Shown one piece after another: positions 23,730-31,077 of a DNA stretch of 35,069 nucleotides. The translations under genes were made by a program, and so were the position numbers. A model generated the notes under the pieces. That model had not been told where the DNA came from. It ran no database searches and saw only the letters and a program-made list of their open reading frames with translations. The DNA comes from Dehalococcoidia bacterium (GTDB lineage Bacteria; Chloroflexota; Dehalococcoidia; Tepidiformales; Tepidiformaceae). The stretch is from positions 1-35,069 of the forward strand of contig JADYYG010000012.1 of assembly GCA_020853755.1 (NCBI GenBank), read 5' to 3'. How positions within the stretch are numbered: position 1 is the stretch's first letter; the number at the start of each line of letters is the position of its first letter.

Positions 23730-24742
23730 TACAACCTCCCAATCTGGCGCAGGACCGACTGGTCCTGCGCGTTGATGAGGCTGTAGGCGACCATCGGGAG
23801 AATGAGTTCGTTCGTACGGCCCTCCTGAAACGAGCGCGCGCCAGTGAGCCAGATGCCCTGGCATTTCACGTGGCAGAACACTTCCCACCATTGGAGCGCC
23901 ACCAGGTCGGCCTTCATGCCGCTGAACTGTTCCCAGAGCACGATTGCGTCGGGACGGTCGACGATGCCGCCCGGGCGGCCGTTGCGGGCCCACTGCCACG
24001 ATTCGTTGAGTGACCATGCGAGGTCTTCCAGCGGGTCGCCGAGGTGGGCCATCTCCCAGTCCACGATGCCGTGGATCGAGCCGTCCGGCCGGAAGAGGAA
24101 GTTGCCCACCCGGTAGTCGCCGTGAACCACGCTGACGCGCTGAGCCGGGGGCGGGGGGTTCGCTCGCAGCCAGCGGATGGCCGCGCGGATGATCGGTTGC
24201 GGGCTCAGTTCCTGGGCGTCGATGATGGCTTGCCAGTGGTCGAGTTCTTTCTTCCAGGCCCCGTCCGCCGAAGGCGCGGCGGCGACGGACTCGGCCGGTG
24301 TGCCGTGCCAGTCGAAGGTGGCGATGGCGCCGAGGATCTCGTACATGTTCCGGGCAAGTTCGGCCTGGACCGCCAGGTACGGCGGCGCTTGCGGCGCTTT
24401 CGTGTTTGATTCGACGTTGAGGATGCGGTCCATGATGAAGAACGGGCCACCGAGGATGCTCCCGTCCGGCTCGAGCCAGCGCATGCGTGGGACGGGAACC
24501 TTCGAACCCCAGAACGTTGAATAGAAGGCGTACTCGGTTTCGCGGTCAGTTTCGAGCAGGCTTGCCGGAGGGTCCTTGCGAAGGACGAACGCTTCCGTCT
24601 CCGGGCCGTTCGGGCCGTCCCAGGCGGCGTCGAACATCCAGGTTTCGCGGGATGCGCCGCCGGGGATGCGCAACAGGTTCGTCACGCTCACTGTGGCGGT
24701 GGGGATGTGCGCGGCAAGGTACTTTTCGAGACGGTCTTCCAT
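23729..24742 (-). CDS. APH-fold phosphotransferase (ACAD10/LvaA-like)
   Basis: This 337-residue kinase has the aminoglycoside phosphotransferase fold. The catalytic loop is VVHGDYRVGNFLF (HxDxxxxN), followed by GIVDWEMAHLGDP with the metal-binding Asp. The N-lobe has LLRIPGGASRETWMFDA and VLRKDPPASLL, where the Lys of VLRKDP is the likely ATP-binding residue. This is the group found as the N-terminal domain of ACAD10/ACAD11 and as LvaA, which phosphorylate 4-hydroxyacyl-CoAs rather than antibiotics. The ATG at 24742 is the first Met that keeps the fold whole; no good ribosome binding site is seen. It is coupled to the hypothetical protein and the Nudix gene downstream. An acyl-CoA substrate is inferred; an antibiotic-resistance role is unlikely. 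Confidence 0.88.
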   Translation of the reverse strand: MEDRLEKYLAAHIPTATVSVTNLLRIPGGASRETWMFDAAWDGPNGPETEAFVLRKDPPASLLETDRETEYAFYSTFWGSKVPVPRMRWLEPDGSILGGPFFIMDRILNVESNTKAPQAPPYLAVQAELARNMYEILGAIATFDWHGTPAESVAAAPSADGAWKKELDHWQAIIDAQELSPQPIIRAAIRWLRANPPPPAQRVSVVHGDYRVGNFLFRPDGSIHGIVDWEMAHLGDPLEDLAWSLNESWQWARNGRPGGIVDRPDAIVLWEQFSGMKADLVALQWWEVFCHVKCQGIWLTGARSFQEGRTNELILPMVAYSLINAQDQSVLRQIGRL

Positions 24743-24803
24743 GCGGCCCGAATCGTGTCGCGCTTGTAGCCCGCGGTCAAACGGGCCACGTTCGGAATCG
24801 AAC

Positions 24804-25397
24804 CTAAATCGTGCCCTTGGTGCTCGGAATATCTCCCTGGCGGCGCGGGTCGACCCGGCAGGCGGCGTCGAGCGCCCGGGCGAGCGCCTTGAACGCGGCC
24901 TCGACCTTGTGGTGGTCGTTGACGCCATCGAGGACGCGAATGTGCAGGTTCAACTTTGCGGCAAAGGCGAAGGACTCGAGGAAGTGGTCGAACAGGTCAG
25001 GCGGCATCCCGCCGATTTCGCGCCCGAGCAGCTTGAGGTCGAGCCGTGCGTATGGCCGTCCGCTGAGGTCGACCGCGGCGAAGGCGAGCGCCTCATCCAG
25101 CGGCATGTATGCCGAACCGGCGCGCTGGAGCCCGGCCTTGTCGCCGAGTGCCTGGGCGAGCGCCTCGCCGAGCGCGATGCCGCAGTCTTCGACGGTGTGG
25201 TGCTGGTCAATCCAGAGGTCGCCCTTCGCCCGCATTTCGAGGTCGAAGACGCCGTGCTTGGCGATGTGGCTGAGCATGTGGTCGAAAAACCCGACGCCGG
25301 TCTCGGTGACGAACTTCCCGGAGCCGTCGACATTCAGCCGGACGTCGATGCTTGTTTCAGCCGTGCGGCGGGCCACCACGCCGATACGTTCACTCAT
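24804..25397 (-). CDS. hisB: Imidazoleglycerol-phosphate dehydratase
   Basis: This 197-residue enzyme converts imidazoleglycerol phosphate to imidazole-acetol phosphate in histidine synthesis. It consists of two duplicated half-domains with the metal-binding motifs DHMLSHIAKHG, DQHHTVEDCGIALG, FDHFLESFA and NDHHKVEAAFKALARAL. The C-terminus ends RRQGDIPSTKGTI, the usual family ending. It has the length of a monofunctional HisB, without the phosphatase domain found in enterobacteria. No ribosome binding site is obvious before the ATG at 25397. It stands alone here, with a radical SAM gene upstream and the APH-type kinase 61 bases downstream, so the histidine genes are not clustered in this window. 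Confidence 0.97.
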   Translation of the reverse strand: MSERIGVVARRTAETSIDVRLNVDGSGKFVTETGVGFFDHMLSHIAKHGVFDLEMRAKGDLWIDQHHTVEDCGIALGEALAQALGDKAGLQRAGSAYMPLDEALAFAAVDLSGRPYARLDLKLLGREIGGMPPDLFDHFLESFAFAAKLNLHIRVLDGVNDHHKVEAAFKALARALDAACRVDPRRQGDIPSTKGTI

Positions 25398-25449
25398 ACG
25401 TCGTGTTATCCGCGATCGAGGGTTGTGTGTCGAATCGGGAGCTCTGCTG

Positions 25450-26343
25450 TCAGCTTGCGGCGAAGAGGGGGAGTTGCTCCTCGCTCGCCGGAGCGCGGAG
25501 GGCGCCTTCGTCGCCGATACTGTATTTCGCCTTCAGCGCCGCAACCAACGACTCGATTGGCTGCGTGACAGAGCGCGGCGCTGTTGGGCGTGCATAGAGC
25601 GCGCCGTAAGACGGCAGGAGTTCGGGCCAGTCCCTCGCGAGGCACTCGAGGAAGTGCTCTCGCGTGCCGGGACTGAGGCGCAGCGCCCCGCACCAGATGA
25701 ACCTGGCGCCGTGATCGCGGGCGGCCTTCACGACCGTCTCCAGCTGCTCAGGGCGGTCAGAGAGGCCCGGCAAGACCGGTGCGATGCTGAGTCCTGCATG
25801 GATTCCCGCTTCGGACAGCCGCTGCAGCACCTTGATGCGCTGCCGGGGATGCGCAGTTCCCGGTTCGGTCTTTCGCCAGACATCGTCGTCAAGGGTCGGG
25901 ACAGAGAAGCTGATGCTCATCGCGGTGCGCTGGCTTGCTTCGCGCAACACATCGAGGTCGCGCAGCGCGAGCGGCCCACGGGTGATGATGCTGAACCGGG
26001 TCCGGGCTGCCGCCAGCGCCTCGATGCAGCCCCTGGTCAGGCGGTACTGCCCTTCGGCCGGCTGGTATGGGTCGGTGGCTGAACCGATGGCGACGTGAGC
26101 CTCGCGCCTGCTCGGCAGACGGAGTTCGCGTCGCAAGACCTCGACAATGTTCGTCTTGACCCGGATGGAGGTCCCGTACGCCGTTCCGCTCGGCCTGTCG
26201 GCGCGTTGTTCGAACGCGCGCACGTAGCAAAAGGTGCAGCGGTGGACGCACCCCATGTAGGGATTGAGCGACCACTCGAAGTGCATCCCCTTGACCGGGC
26301 TGAGGGCGATCTTGCACGGCTCCTCACGGTACTCGACTCGCAT
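25450..26343 (-). CDS. Radical SAM protein (SplB-like / PA0069 family)
   Basis: This 297-residue protein has the 4Fe-4S binding motif Cys32-x3-Cys36-x2-Cys39 (MGCVHRCTFCYVR) near the N-terminus, then a radical SAM TIM barrel. Family segments are IGSATDPYQPAEGQYRLTR, FSIITRGPLALRDLDVL and VPTLDDDVWRKTEPGTAHP. This is the group annotated PA0069 or Rv2578c-like, related to spore photoproduct lyase in layout, whose reaction is unknown. The leading NPYMGCVHRCTFCYVR is the family signature. No partner gene is evident nearby; hisB follows 52 bases downstream on the same strand. Confidence 0.9.
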   Translation of the reverse strand: MRVEYREEPCKIALSPVKGMHFEWSLNPYMGCVHRCTFCYVRAFEQRADRPSGTAYGTSIRVKTNIVEVLRRELRLPSRREAHVAIGSATDPYQPAEGQYRLTRGCIEALAAARTRFSIITRGPLALRDLDVLREASQRTAMSISFSVPTLDDDVWRKTEPGTAHPRQRIKVLQRLSEAGIHAGLSIAPVLPGLSDRPEQLETVVKAARDHGARFIWCGALRLSPGTREHFLECLARDWPELLPSYGALYARPTAPRSVTQPIESLVAALKAKYSIGDEGALRAPASEEQLPLFAAS

Positions 26344-26357
26344 GGCGAACCAGGATT

Positions 26358-26389
26358 ACCCGGCCATCCGCGAACGCAAAGGCCCGGGT
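26358..26389 (-). terminator. Possible hairpin after the lipoprotein esterase gene
   Basis: Arms ACCCGGCC (26358-26365) and GGCCCGGGT (26381-26389) pair with one bulged base around a 15-base loop, 19 bases past the esterase stop codon on the minus strand. No T-tract follows, so termination is uncertain. Confidence 0.3.
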
Positions 26390-26408
26390 GGCACTGCAGG
26401 TGGTCCGG

Positions 26409-27407
26409 CTACGAAAGGCCCTTGAAGAACGCCCACACGGTGCTGGTTGCATCGAGCGCCTGGGACGGGGTGTCCCCGGACGCTGCCGCCGAACCCGGCC
26501 AACCATGACTCGCCCCGGCAACGATGATGTAGCGGGCCACCGTCCCGTCCTTGCATCCGGCCCAGTTCGTTGTGGTCAGGGGGCCATCCGTCGTGGTCGT
26601 GGGGGCGGCGCAGGCCATGGCGCTCGTCCAGAGGGAGAGCGTCTGGGCCATCGAGACGAAATCGACGCCGGCGATGGATTTCGGCCCACGGCCCCCGTCG
26701 ATCGGGTGGTTCTCATCGGCATCGCCGTGGATGGTGAGCAGGTTCGTCCCCTTCGACGCGGCGCACTTGGGGATCTCCAACGACCCGGCGACGGGCGCGA
26801 TGCCCCTGACCATTTCCGGGTGTTCGCAGCCGAAACGGAAGCTCATCATGGCCCCGTTTGAATGGCCGGTCATGAACACGCGTGACGGGTCCACTGGTGC
26901 GCGCTCTTCGAGATCCTTGATGAGTGCGGCGAGGAAACCGACATCGTCGACATTGTTGCGCGCGGCCTTGCCGCAACAGCCGCCGGCGTTCCATGTGCCT
27001 TCGAGGCCGTCAGGGAACACGGCGATGAAGCCCTCCTTCTGGGCAAGCGCCTCGAATCGCGTCTTTGCCGCCATGATGTCGCCGGAGCCGAGACCGCCGT
27101 GCAGCGCGAGAACCAGCGGCATCTTCGCGCTTCCAGCGCCCTTCGGGACGAAGAGCCGGTACGTCCGTTCTGTGCCGTCGAAGGCCAGCGTTCCGCGGCT
27201 CACGCCGGTTGCGACCTGCGGAATGGCATCGGCCGGCCGGGTCGCCGTGCTGGAGGCTGCAGGCGACGCGGCAGGCGTTGGCGAGCCGGTGGTCGACATC
27301 GTGGCTGTCGGCGAGCCCTTTGAATCGGACTTCGAGCAGGCGGTGAGCAGCAGTGTTGCGGCGAGGACAGTGACGAGGAGGAAGAGTGCTTTCAAGGCAG
27401 CCATCAT
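26409..27407 (-). CDS. Secreted lipoprotein esterase (feruloyl esterase / PHB depolymerase-like, LpqC type)
   Basis: This 332-residue protein has a signal peptide ending in the lipobox LTAC (Cys24), then a Ser/Thr/Pro-rich linker to about residue 65, then an alpha/beta hydrolase domain. The esterase-PHB signature is clear: VPLVLALHGGLGSG-type oxyanion loop, catalytic Ser183 in TGHSNGAMMS, an acid in the HGDADENHP segment and the His in GASHGWPG. A CC pair at 144-145 and further Cys suggest disulfides. It would hydrolyse ester bonds of polymers or aromatic esters outside the cell. The start is the first of two adjacent ATGs at 27407, just behind a TATAGC-like sequence and an inverted repeat at 27430-27442. 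Confidence 0.87.
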   Translation of the reverse strand: MMAALKALFLLVTVLAATLLLTACSKSDSKGSPTATMSTTGSPTPAASPAASSTATRPADAIPQVATGVSRGTLAFDGTERTYRLFVPKGAGSAKMPLVLALHGGLGSGDIMAAKTRFEALAQKEGFIAVFPDGLEGTWNAGGCCGKAARNNVDDVGFLAALIKDLEERAPVDPSRVFMTGHSNGAMMSFRFGCEHPEMVRGIAPVAGSLEIPKCAASKGTNLLTIHGDADENHPIDGGRGPKSIAGVDFVSMAQTLSLWTSAMACAAPTTTTDGPLTTTNWAGCKDGTVARYIIVAGASHGWPGSAAASGDTPSQALDATSTVWAFFKGLS

Positions 27408-27429
27408 GACGGCTATATGTCGCGAAGCA

Positions 27430-27442
27430 GTCACAAAGTGAC
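27430..27442. promoter_or_regulatory. Inverted repeat GTCAC-AAA-GTGAC upstream of the esterase
   Basis: Perfect 5-base arms flank a central AAA, 23 bases before the ATG at 27407 on the minus strand. It may be an operator or the spacer region of the promoter; a TATA-like string (CATATAGC) lies between it and the start codon. It uses the same GTCAC/GTGAC words as the operator at 6873-6886 but in reversed arrangement, so it is not the same site. Confidence 0.3.
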
Positions 27443-27458
27443 GAAACCCCACGCGGGT

Positions 27459-27656
27459 TTACCCTGTTTCGCTGCTGTCGAGATGCTGCCGTAACTGGAC
27501 GACCCGCCGGACAGCCTCGCGGATGACGTAGCCCGGCTCCGCGCCAGCGCGCTCTGCCTGGAGCGCGATGATCACTGCCTCGAGCGTCTCGGCGACTTCG
27601 AGCAGGAGTTCGCGCAGTTCGCGGGAGTCGATTGGTTCCCCAGGCATCCCTTCCAC
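27459..27656 (-). CDS. Small hypothetical helical protein
   Basis: This protein of about 65 residues is predicted as two amphipathic helices (RELRELLLEVAETLEAVIIALQAERA and YVIREAVRRVVQLRQHLD). It is acidic at the start and basic at the end, with no Cys. I recognise no family. The start could be the GTG at 27656 or the in-frame ATG at 27647; a GGAAGG string lies just upstream of the latter. Its stop codon overlaps a small hairpin (AAACCC/GGGTTT at 27444-27460), and the esterase gene begins 51 bases further on. The amphipathic pattern argues for a real protein despite the short length. Confidence 0.5.
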   Translation of the reverse strand: MEGMPGEPIDSRELRELLLEVAETLEAVIIALQAERAGAEPGYVIREAVRRVVQLRQHLDSSETG

Positions 27657-27728
27657 CCTTGCAGTCTCCCGCCGGCGCCGGTGACGGGGACAGTCAAGAC
27701 AGGTTACGACATGGTGACAAGTGGCCGC

Positions 27729-28385
27729 TCACACTTCAGAACGGAGGTGGGCGGTCGATAAGGCGTCGGCGTACTCGTTCCAGCGGGAACCGTCGTGGGC
27801 GCGGATCCACTCGATCTGAACGGCCGGATTTGCTTTGACGGTCGCCCATGCCTGCTGGACGAGGTCGAGGTTCGCGATCTCGCCTTCGCGCCGCTTCCAC
27901 CCCTTCGCTTCCCAGCCCTTCGCCCATTTTGTCAGCGTGTTCACCACGAGCTGGCTGTCCGAATACACGGTGATGGGCTGGCCCTTCGGCGCCATCTCCA
28001 GCCCGGCAATCATGGCTGTCAGTTCCATCCGGTTGTTCGTGGTCCAATCCTCGTGGCCGAACCGCTCTTCGCGAACCTCGCCATCAACAACGTAGACAGC
28101 GCCCCAGCCGCCGGGGCCGGGGTTCGGCCGGGACGAACCGTCTGTGAAGATGCCGGTCGAAGGCCCGCCACTGAAACGTGCGAGCACTTCGGAGGTCGAC
28201 AGATCCTGGGTCCGGGTGACCGAGGATTTTGGCTTCGAGGCAGACGTTTTGCGTGACGGCGCGCTCCCCGAGGCACCTTTCGAGCGGCAGTCCATGCACT
28301 GCTTCGGGGTCCAGTTCGGGTACTTCTGCAGGACGGCCGCAGGGAGGACGAACTCGTTGCCGCAGTCGTTGCAGTGGAATGCCAT
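27729..28385 (-). CDS. rnhA: Zinc-ribbon ribonuclease HI
   Basis: This 218-residue protein joins a short N-terminal zinc ribbon (Cys5, Cys8, Cys30, Cys33: CNDCG...CMDC) to a Lys/Ser-rich linker and a C-terminal RNase HI domain from about residue 75. The catalytic residues are visible: Asp in IFTDGSSRPNPGPGG, Glu in NNRMELTA, Asp in VYSDSQLV, and the His and final Asp of the AHDGSRWNEYAD segment. RNase HI cuts the RNA of RNA-DNA hybrids, as in R-loops and Okazaki primers. The ribbon may help bind the hybrid, comparable in role to the N-terminal hybrid-binding domain of eukaryotic RNase H1 but unlike it in sequence. The ATG at 28385 gives the complete ribbon; longer frames are not supported. 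Confidence 0.9.
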   Translation of the reverse strand: MAFHCNDCGNEFVLPAAVLQKYPNWTPKQCMDCRSKGASGSAPSRKTSASKPKSSVTRTQDLSTSEVLARFSGGPSTGIFTDGSSRPNPGPGGWGAVYVVDGEVREERFGHEDWTTNNRMELTAMIAGLEMAPKGQPITVYSDSQLVVNTLTKWAKGWEAKGWKRREGEIANLDLVQQAWATVKANPAVQIEWIRAHDGSRWNEYADALSTAHLRSEV

Positions 28386-28405
28386 CGCTCGGAGTGTACC
28401 GCCGG

Positions 28406-28810
28406 TCAGGGTTTCGGGACGAAGCAGTAGCTCTGCGCATTCGGCGCCGCGCCCACGAAGTCGGTGATAGCGGAGGTGCCCTCGACCCGGGCGGCAAGCG
28501 CCAGGCCGAGTGCCGGGTTCGTGAACTCGCTGAAGAACGCCCGGCCAGCGGGTTTCTTCAGCGCGCCGAGGACGTTCTGGTCGGCTTTGGTTTCGAACAC
28601 GCAACCGGCTACCCAGCCTGCCTCCAGCGTCAGTTCCTTCACCGTTTCGAGGAGGAGGTCACGCCGTTCCGGGGTCAGCCAGGTCTGCAGCGGGTCGGGT
28701 GTTGCGGTCGGAGGAGGCGTGGGCGTGCCCCCGAGCGAACCGGAGTCCCCGCAGGCCGCGAGCAGCGGGAAGAGCGCGAAGGCGGCGGCCAGGACCTGGA
28801 GGAAGCGCAT
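28406..28810 (-). CDS. Hypothetical lipoprotein
   Basis: This 134-residue protein has a signal peptide ending in the lipobox LLAAC (Cys20), then a Gly/Thr/Pro-rich linker to about residue 35. A compact domain follows, with a helix ERRDLLLETVKELTLEAGW, a GCVFETKADQ strand and a C-terminal SYCFVPKP. Two Cys in the mature domain could form a disulfide. No family is recognised. The ATG at 28810 is chosen because it directly opens the signal sequence; an in-frame GTG at 28840 adds ten residues without a better ribosome binding site. It ends 20 bases upstream of the RNase HI start and is divergent from the MaoC gene pair. Confidence 0.7.
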   Translation of the reverse strand: MRFLQVLAAAFALFPLLAACGDSGSLGGTPTPPPTATPDPLQTWLTPERRDLLLETVKELTLEAGWVAGCVFETKADQNVLGALKKPAGRAFFSEFTNPALGLALAARVEGTSAITDFVGAAPNAQSYCFVPKP

Positions 28811-28958
28811 CGAGGAGAACGCTACCGGAAGCTTCGCCACCGCGGAATGGCCGGTTCAGGGGCCTGGTGAGCCCGGAATTGCGGCCGCCCGGCCGTGGTC
28901 GACGGCGGGTTGGTACGCTACCATCCCGGCGCAAACCATCATGGTTCAGGAGGTTCCC

Positions 28959-29441
28959 ATGGCAGACGAGGGTTTCGAATTCCCGGTCGACCGTACCCAG
29001 GTCATGCTCTTCGCTCGCTCGGTGCTCGACATCCGGCCCGAATTTTCGGACCCGAACGACCCGGCGACGAAGGCCGTCGGCGGCATCGTGACCCCGCCGA
29101 CGTTCGTGCAGTGCAGTGCACACTGGCAGCCGAACTATCCGCTCGACCTGACCCGCCCGCGCAAGGACCCGGCCCCGCAGCGTGCAGCCGGAGGCGGTGG
29201 TGGTGGCGGCCTCGGCCGCGGGCTTCACGCGGAGCAGCACTACGAGTACCACCACCCGATCCACGTCGGCGACACGCTCACGGTCACCCAGAAGCCCGGC
29301 AAGAGCTGGGAGAAGGAAGGGCGCCGCGGCGGGAAGCTCAAGTTCTCCGAATCCATCACCGAGTACCGCAACCAGGACGGCGTCCTGTGCGTGACTGCGA
29401 CCAGCGTCGGCGTCCAGACCGAACGCGCCGTGGACCAGTAG
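28959..29441 (+). CDS. MaoC-like hydratase/dehydratase, N-terminal-type subunit (FAS1-like dehydratase)
   Basis: This 160-residue hotdog-fold protein is of the FAS1-like (MaoC N-terminal) dehydratase type. Visible segments are FEFPVDRTQVMLFARSVLD, the TPPTFVQCSAHWQPNYPLDL stretch, HAEQHYEYHHPIHVGDTLTVTQ and the FSESITEYRNQDG strand. A run of seven glycines (about residues 78-84) lies in the loop before the central helix, longer than usual. On its own this type lacks the catalytic Asp/His pair and works as a heterodimer with a MaoC partner, here encoded 10 bases downstream. The complex would reversibly hydrate enoyl-CoA or dehydrate 3-hydroxyacyl-CoA/ACP. AGGAGG precedes the ATG by 5 bases. 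Confidence 0.85.
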   Translation: MADEGFEFPVDRTQVMLFARSVLDIRPEFSDPNDPATKAVGGIVTPPTFVQCSAHWQPNYPLDLTRPRKDPAPQRAAGGGGGGGLGRGLHAEQHYEYHHPIHVGDTLTVTQKPGKSWEKEGRRGGKLKFSESITEYRNQDGVLCVTATSVGVQTERAVDQ

Positions 29442-29451
29442 GAGGCCCGCG

Positions 29452-29841
29452 ATGACTCTCAAAGTCGGCGACAAGCACGAGCAGGTCGTGATCGAGAACG
29501 TGAACCGCAGCCACATCGTGAAGTACGCAGGCGCGAGCGGAGACTTCAACCCCCTGCACCACGACGAGGGCGCCGCCCAGGCGATGGCGGGTTACCCGTC
29601 CGTTTTCGCCCACGGCATGCTCTCGATGGGCCTGACCGGCCGGATGCTGACGGACTGGCTGGGGCCAGTCGCGCTGAAGAAGTACGGCGTGCGGTTCACG
29701 AAGCAGGTCTGGCCCGGCGACACCCTGACTGCCAAAGGTGAGGTCGTCTCCGTGGACAACGGCCTTGCGACGATCAAGCTGGTGACCACGAACCAGAACG
29801 GTGAGTCGGTTGTCGAAGGCGAAGCCGTAGCGGCCGTCTAA
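29452..29841 (+). CDS. MaoC-like dehydratase, catalytic subunit
   Basis: This 129-residue hotdog-fold protein is the catalytic MaoC type. The hydratase-2 motif is seen as YAGASGDFNPLHHDEGAA, with the catalytic Asp31 and His36, followed by VFAHGMLSMGLTGRML. Its partner is the FAS1-like protein encoded 10 bases upstream, so together they form a heterodimeric (R)-specific enoyl-CoA hydratase or 3-hydroxyacyl dehydratase, comparable to the mycobacterial HadAB arrangement. A strong AGGAGG site lies before the ATG. The gene ends near a terminator hairpin, so the two form a short operon. It could serve fatty-acid metabolism or the CoA-thioester pathways suggested by the CaiB and APH-type genes. Confidence 0.88.
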   Translation: MTLKVGDKHEQVVIENVNRSHIVKYAGASGDFNPLHHDEGAAQAMAGYPSVFAHGMLSMGLTGRMLTDWLGPVALKKYGVRFTKQVWPGDTLTAKGEVVSVDNGLATIKLVTTNQNGESVVEGEAVAAV

Positions 29842-29865
29842 CCACTCGGCGCACTGAACTGAACA

Positions 29866-29906
29866 AACCCGGCTTGAGGCAGCCCCTCGGGCCGGGTTCG
29901 TGTTTC
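29866..29906 (+). terminator. Terminator after the MaoC pair
   Basis: Arms AACCCGGC (29866-29873) and GCCGGGTT (29891-29898) enclose a loop that can fold further (GAGG/CCTC), and TGTTTCTT follows. It lies 25 bases past the MaoC stop codon. On the other strand it could also end transcription from the tRNA-Val gene. Confidence 0.65.
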
Positions 29907-29932
29907 TTGTGGTGCTGGAAGCGGATGGGGAG

Positions 29933-30009
29933 TGGTAGGCGATGAGGGGCTCGAACCCCCGACCCCCTGCGTGTAAAGCAGGTGCTCTGACCAACTGAGC
30001 TAATCGCCC
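29933..30009 (-). tRNA. tRNA-Val (anticodon TAC)
   Basis: The minus strand folds into a cloverleaf: acceptor GGGCGAT/ATCGCCT, D-arm GCTC...GAGC, anticodon stem CCTGC/GCAGG with loop TTTACAC (anticodon TAC), variable loop, and T-arm GGGGG-TTCGAGC-CCCTC. The discriminator is A and the 3' CCA is encoded (29933-29935). Confidence 0.95.
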
Positions 30010-30051
30010 GTGCGTTGCGATTGTCCGGCGCGAACGGCCGGTGTGTCGAAC

Positions 30052-31062
30052 CTATTGCGCGGCGATGTACGCCATGCAGCCCACGGCGGACTCGACTTCG
30101 AGCGCCGAAATGCGCTGTTCCTTCACCCACGCGCGGAAGGCCGGCTCATCCCATGTCCCGGCGGTGCGGTAGGGGTCCAGGGTGGGGTAGTTCGCGGATG
30201 CCAGGCGAAGGTCCATGAGCGCGCGGTTCCGGGTGACGGCCTCCTGCGCCTCCCCGGATGCGAACGCGGCGTCGATGCGCGCGCTCCTCCGGCCAAGGAT
30301 CGCGGTGATTTGGGCCGGGTCTTCGAAATAGGCGTCCAGCGGAAGTGCGCCGACCAGTTTGGCCGCTGAGAGAGCTCCGACGCCCGGAATCCCGGGGAGA
30401 TTGTCGCTCGCATCACCGCTGGCCGCCCGGTAGTCGAGGTAGCGTTCGCGGGGGAACGCCACGGCTGTGCCGTCCGCGGCTTTCGGCGCCGTCGCGTCGC
30501 CGAAGTTGTCAGTGGTGATAACCAGCCGCTTCACGGGCGAGTAGATGGAGATACGTTCGCCGACGAGTTGAAGGAAGTCGCGGTCAGTCGAGCAGATGCG
30601 GACCGGGCCCGGTGCGGCCAGCGCCTCGGTGGCGATGAGGTCGTCGGCCTCGGTGTTGACACCGCGGAGGATGGAGACCGGGAGGCAGGCCTTCGCCATC
30701 TCGGAGAACTCGCGGATGCCCTCGAGGACGTACTGTTCGAACTCCATGAAGTTCGGGTCGGACTCGCGGCCCGTCTGGTAGGGCGGGAAGACGGCGCGGC
30801 GGCGAAGTGGGCGGCCTTCGTCGAAGGCGACCACGAGCCGGCTGGTGCGTTCGCCCGGACTGTCGAAGAGTCCCGGCTGTCCGTCCCGCCGAGGGTTCGC
30901 GTCTGGCGGTTCGCCGGCGCGAACAGCGAACCCGATGACGCTCTGCGTGAGGCCGAGCAGCGCTGCACGGATGTACTTCTCGGGTGTGTTCGCACCCATT
31001 GGACGTCGGAGGGCGTGGAATCCGGCCCAGGCGACGTTGTTGCCGTCGACGATCAGCAGCAT
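30052..31062 (-). CDS. 5'-3' exonuclease (FEN/Pol I N-terminal type)
   Basis: This 336-residue nuclease is a stand-alone version of the DNA polymerase I 5' nuclease domain. The metal-binding acids are visible: Asp6 in LLIVDGNNVAW, VVAFDEGRPLRRR, EADDLIATEAL, STDRDFLQLV and the second metal-site SGDASDNLPGIPGVG, which also forms the helix-hairpin-helix that grips DNA. Such proteins remove 5' flaps or RNA primers, or work in repair. It is a little longer than usual, with an insertion (residues about 48-70, GEPPDANPRRDGQPG). The ATG opens the first strand directly. It lies 15 bases after the O-antigen-ligase-like gene and 42 bases before the tRNA-Val. Confidence 0.92.
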   Translation of the reverse strand: MLLIVDGNNVAWAGFHALRRPMGANTPEKYIRAALLGLTQSVIGFAVRAGEPPDANPRRDGQPGLFDSPGERTSRLVVAFDEGRPLRRRAVFPPYQTGRESDPNFMEFEQYVLEGIREFSEMAKACLPVSILRGVNTEADDLIATEALAAPGPVRICSTDRDFLQLVGERISIYSPVKRLVITTDNFGDATAPKAADGTAVAFPRERYLDYRAASGDASDNLPGIPGVGALSAAKLVGALPLDAYFEDPAQITAILGRRSARIDAAFASGEAQEAVTRNRALMDLRLASANYPTLDPYRTAGTWDEPAFRAWVKEQRISALEVESAVGCMAYIAAQ

Positions 31063-31077
31063 CGGCGAAGTATCGTG

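Noticed and set aside
23729..24742. An aminoglycoside-resistance role for the APH-fold kinase.
   Set aside because: The sequence belongs to the ACAD10/LvaA-like group and its coupled neighbours point to CoA-thioester metabolism.
29400..30010. A minus-strand frame covering the tRNA-Val gene and the MaoC operon end.
   Set aside because: It reads across a tRNA and a terminator and is antisense to the MaoC gene.
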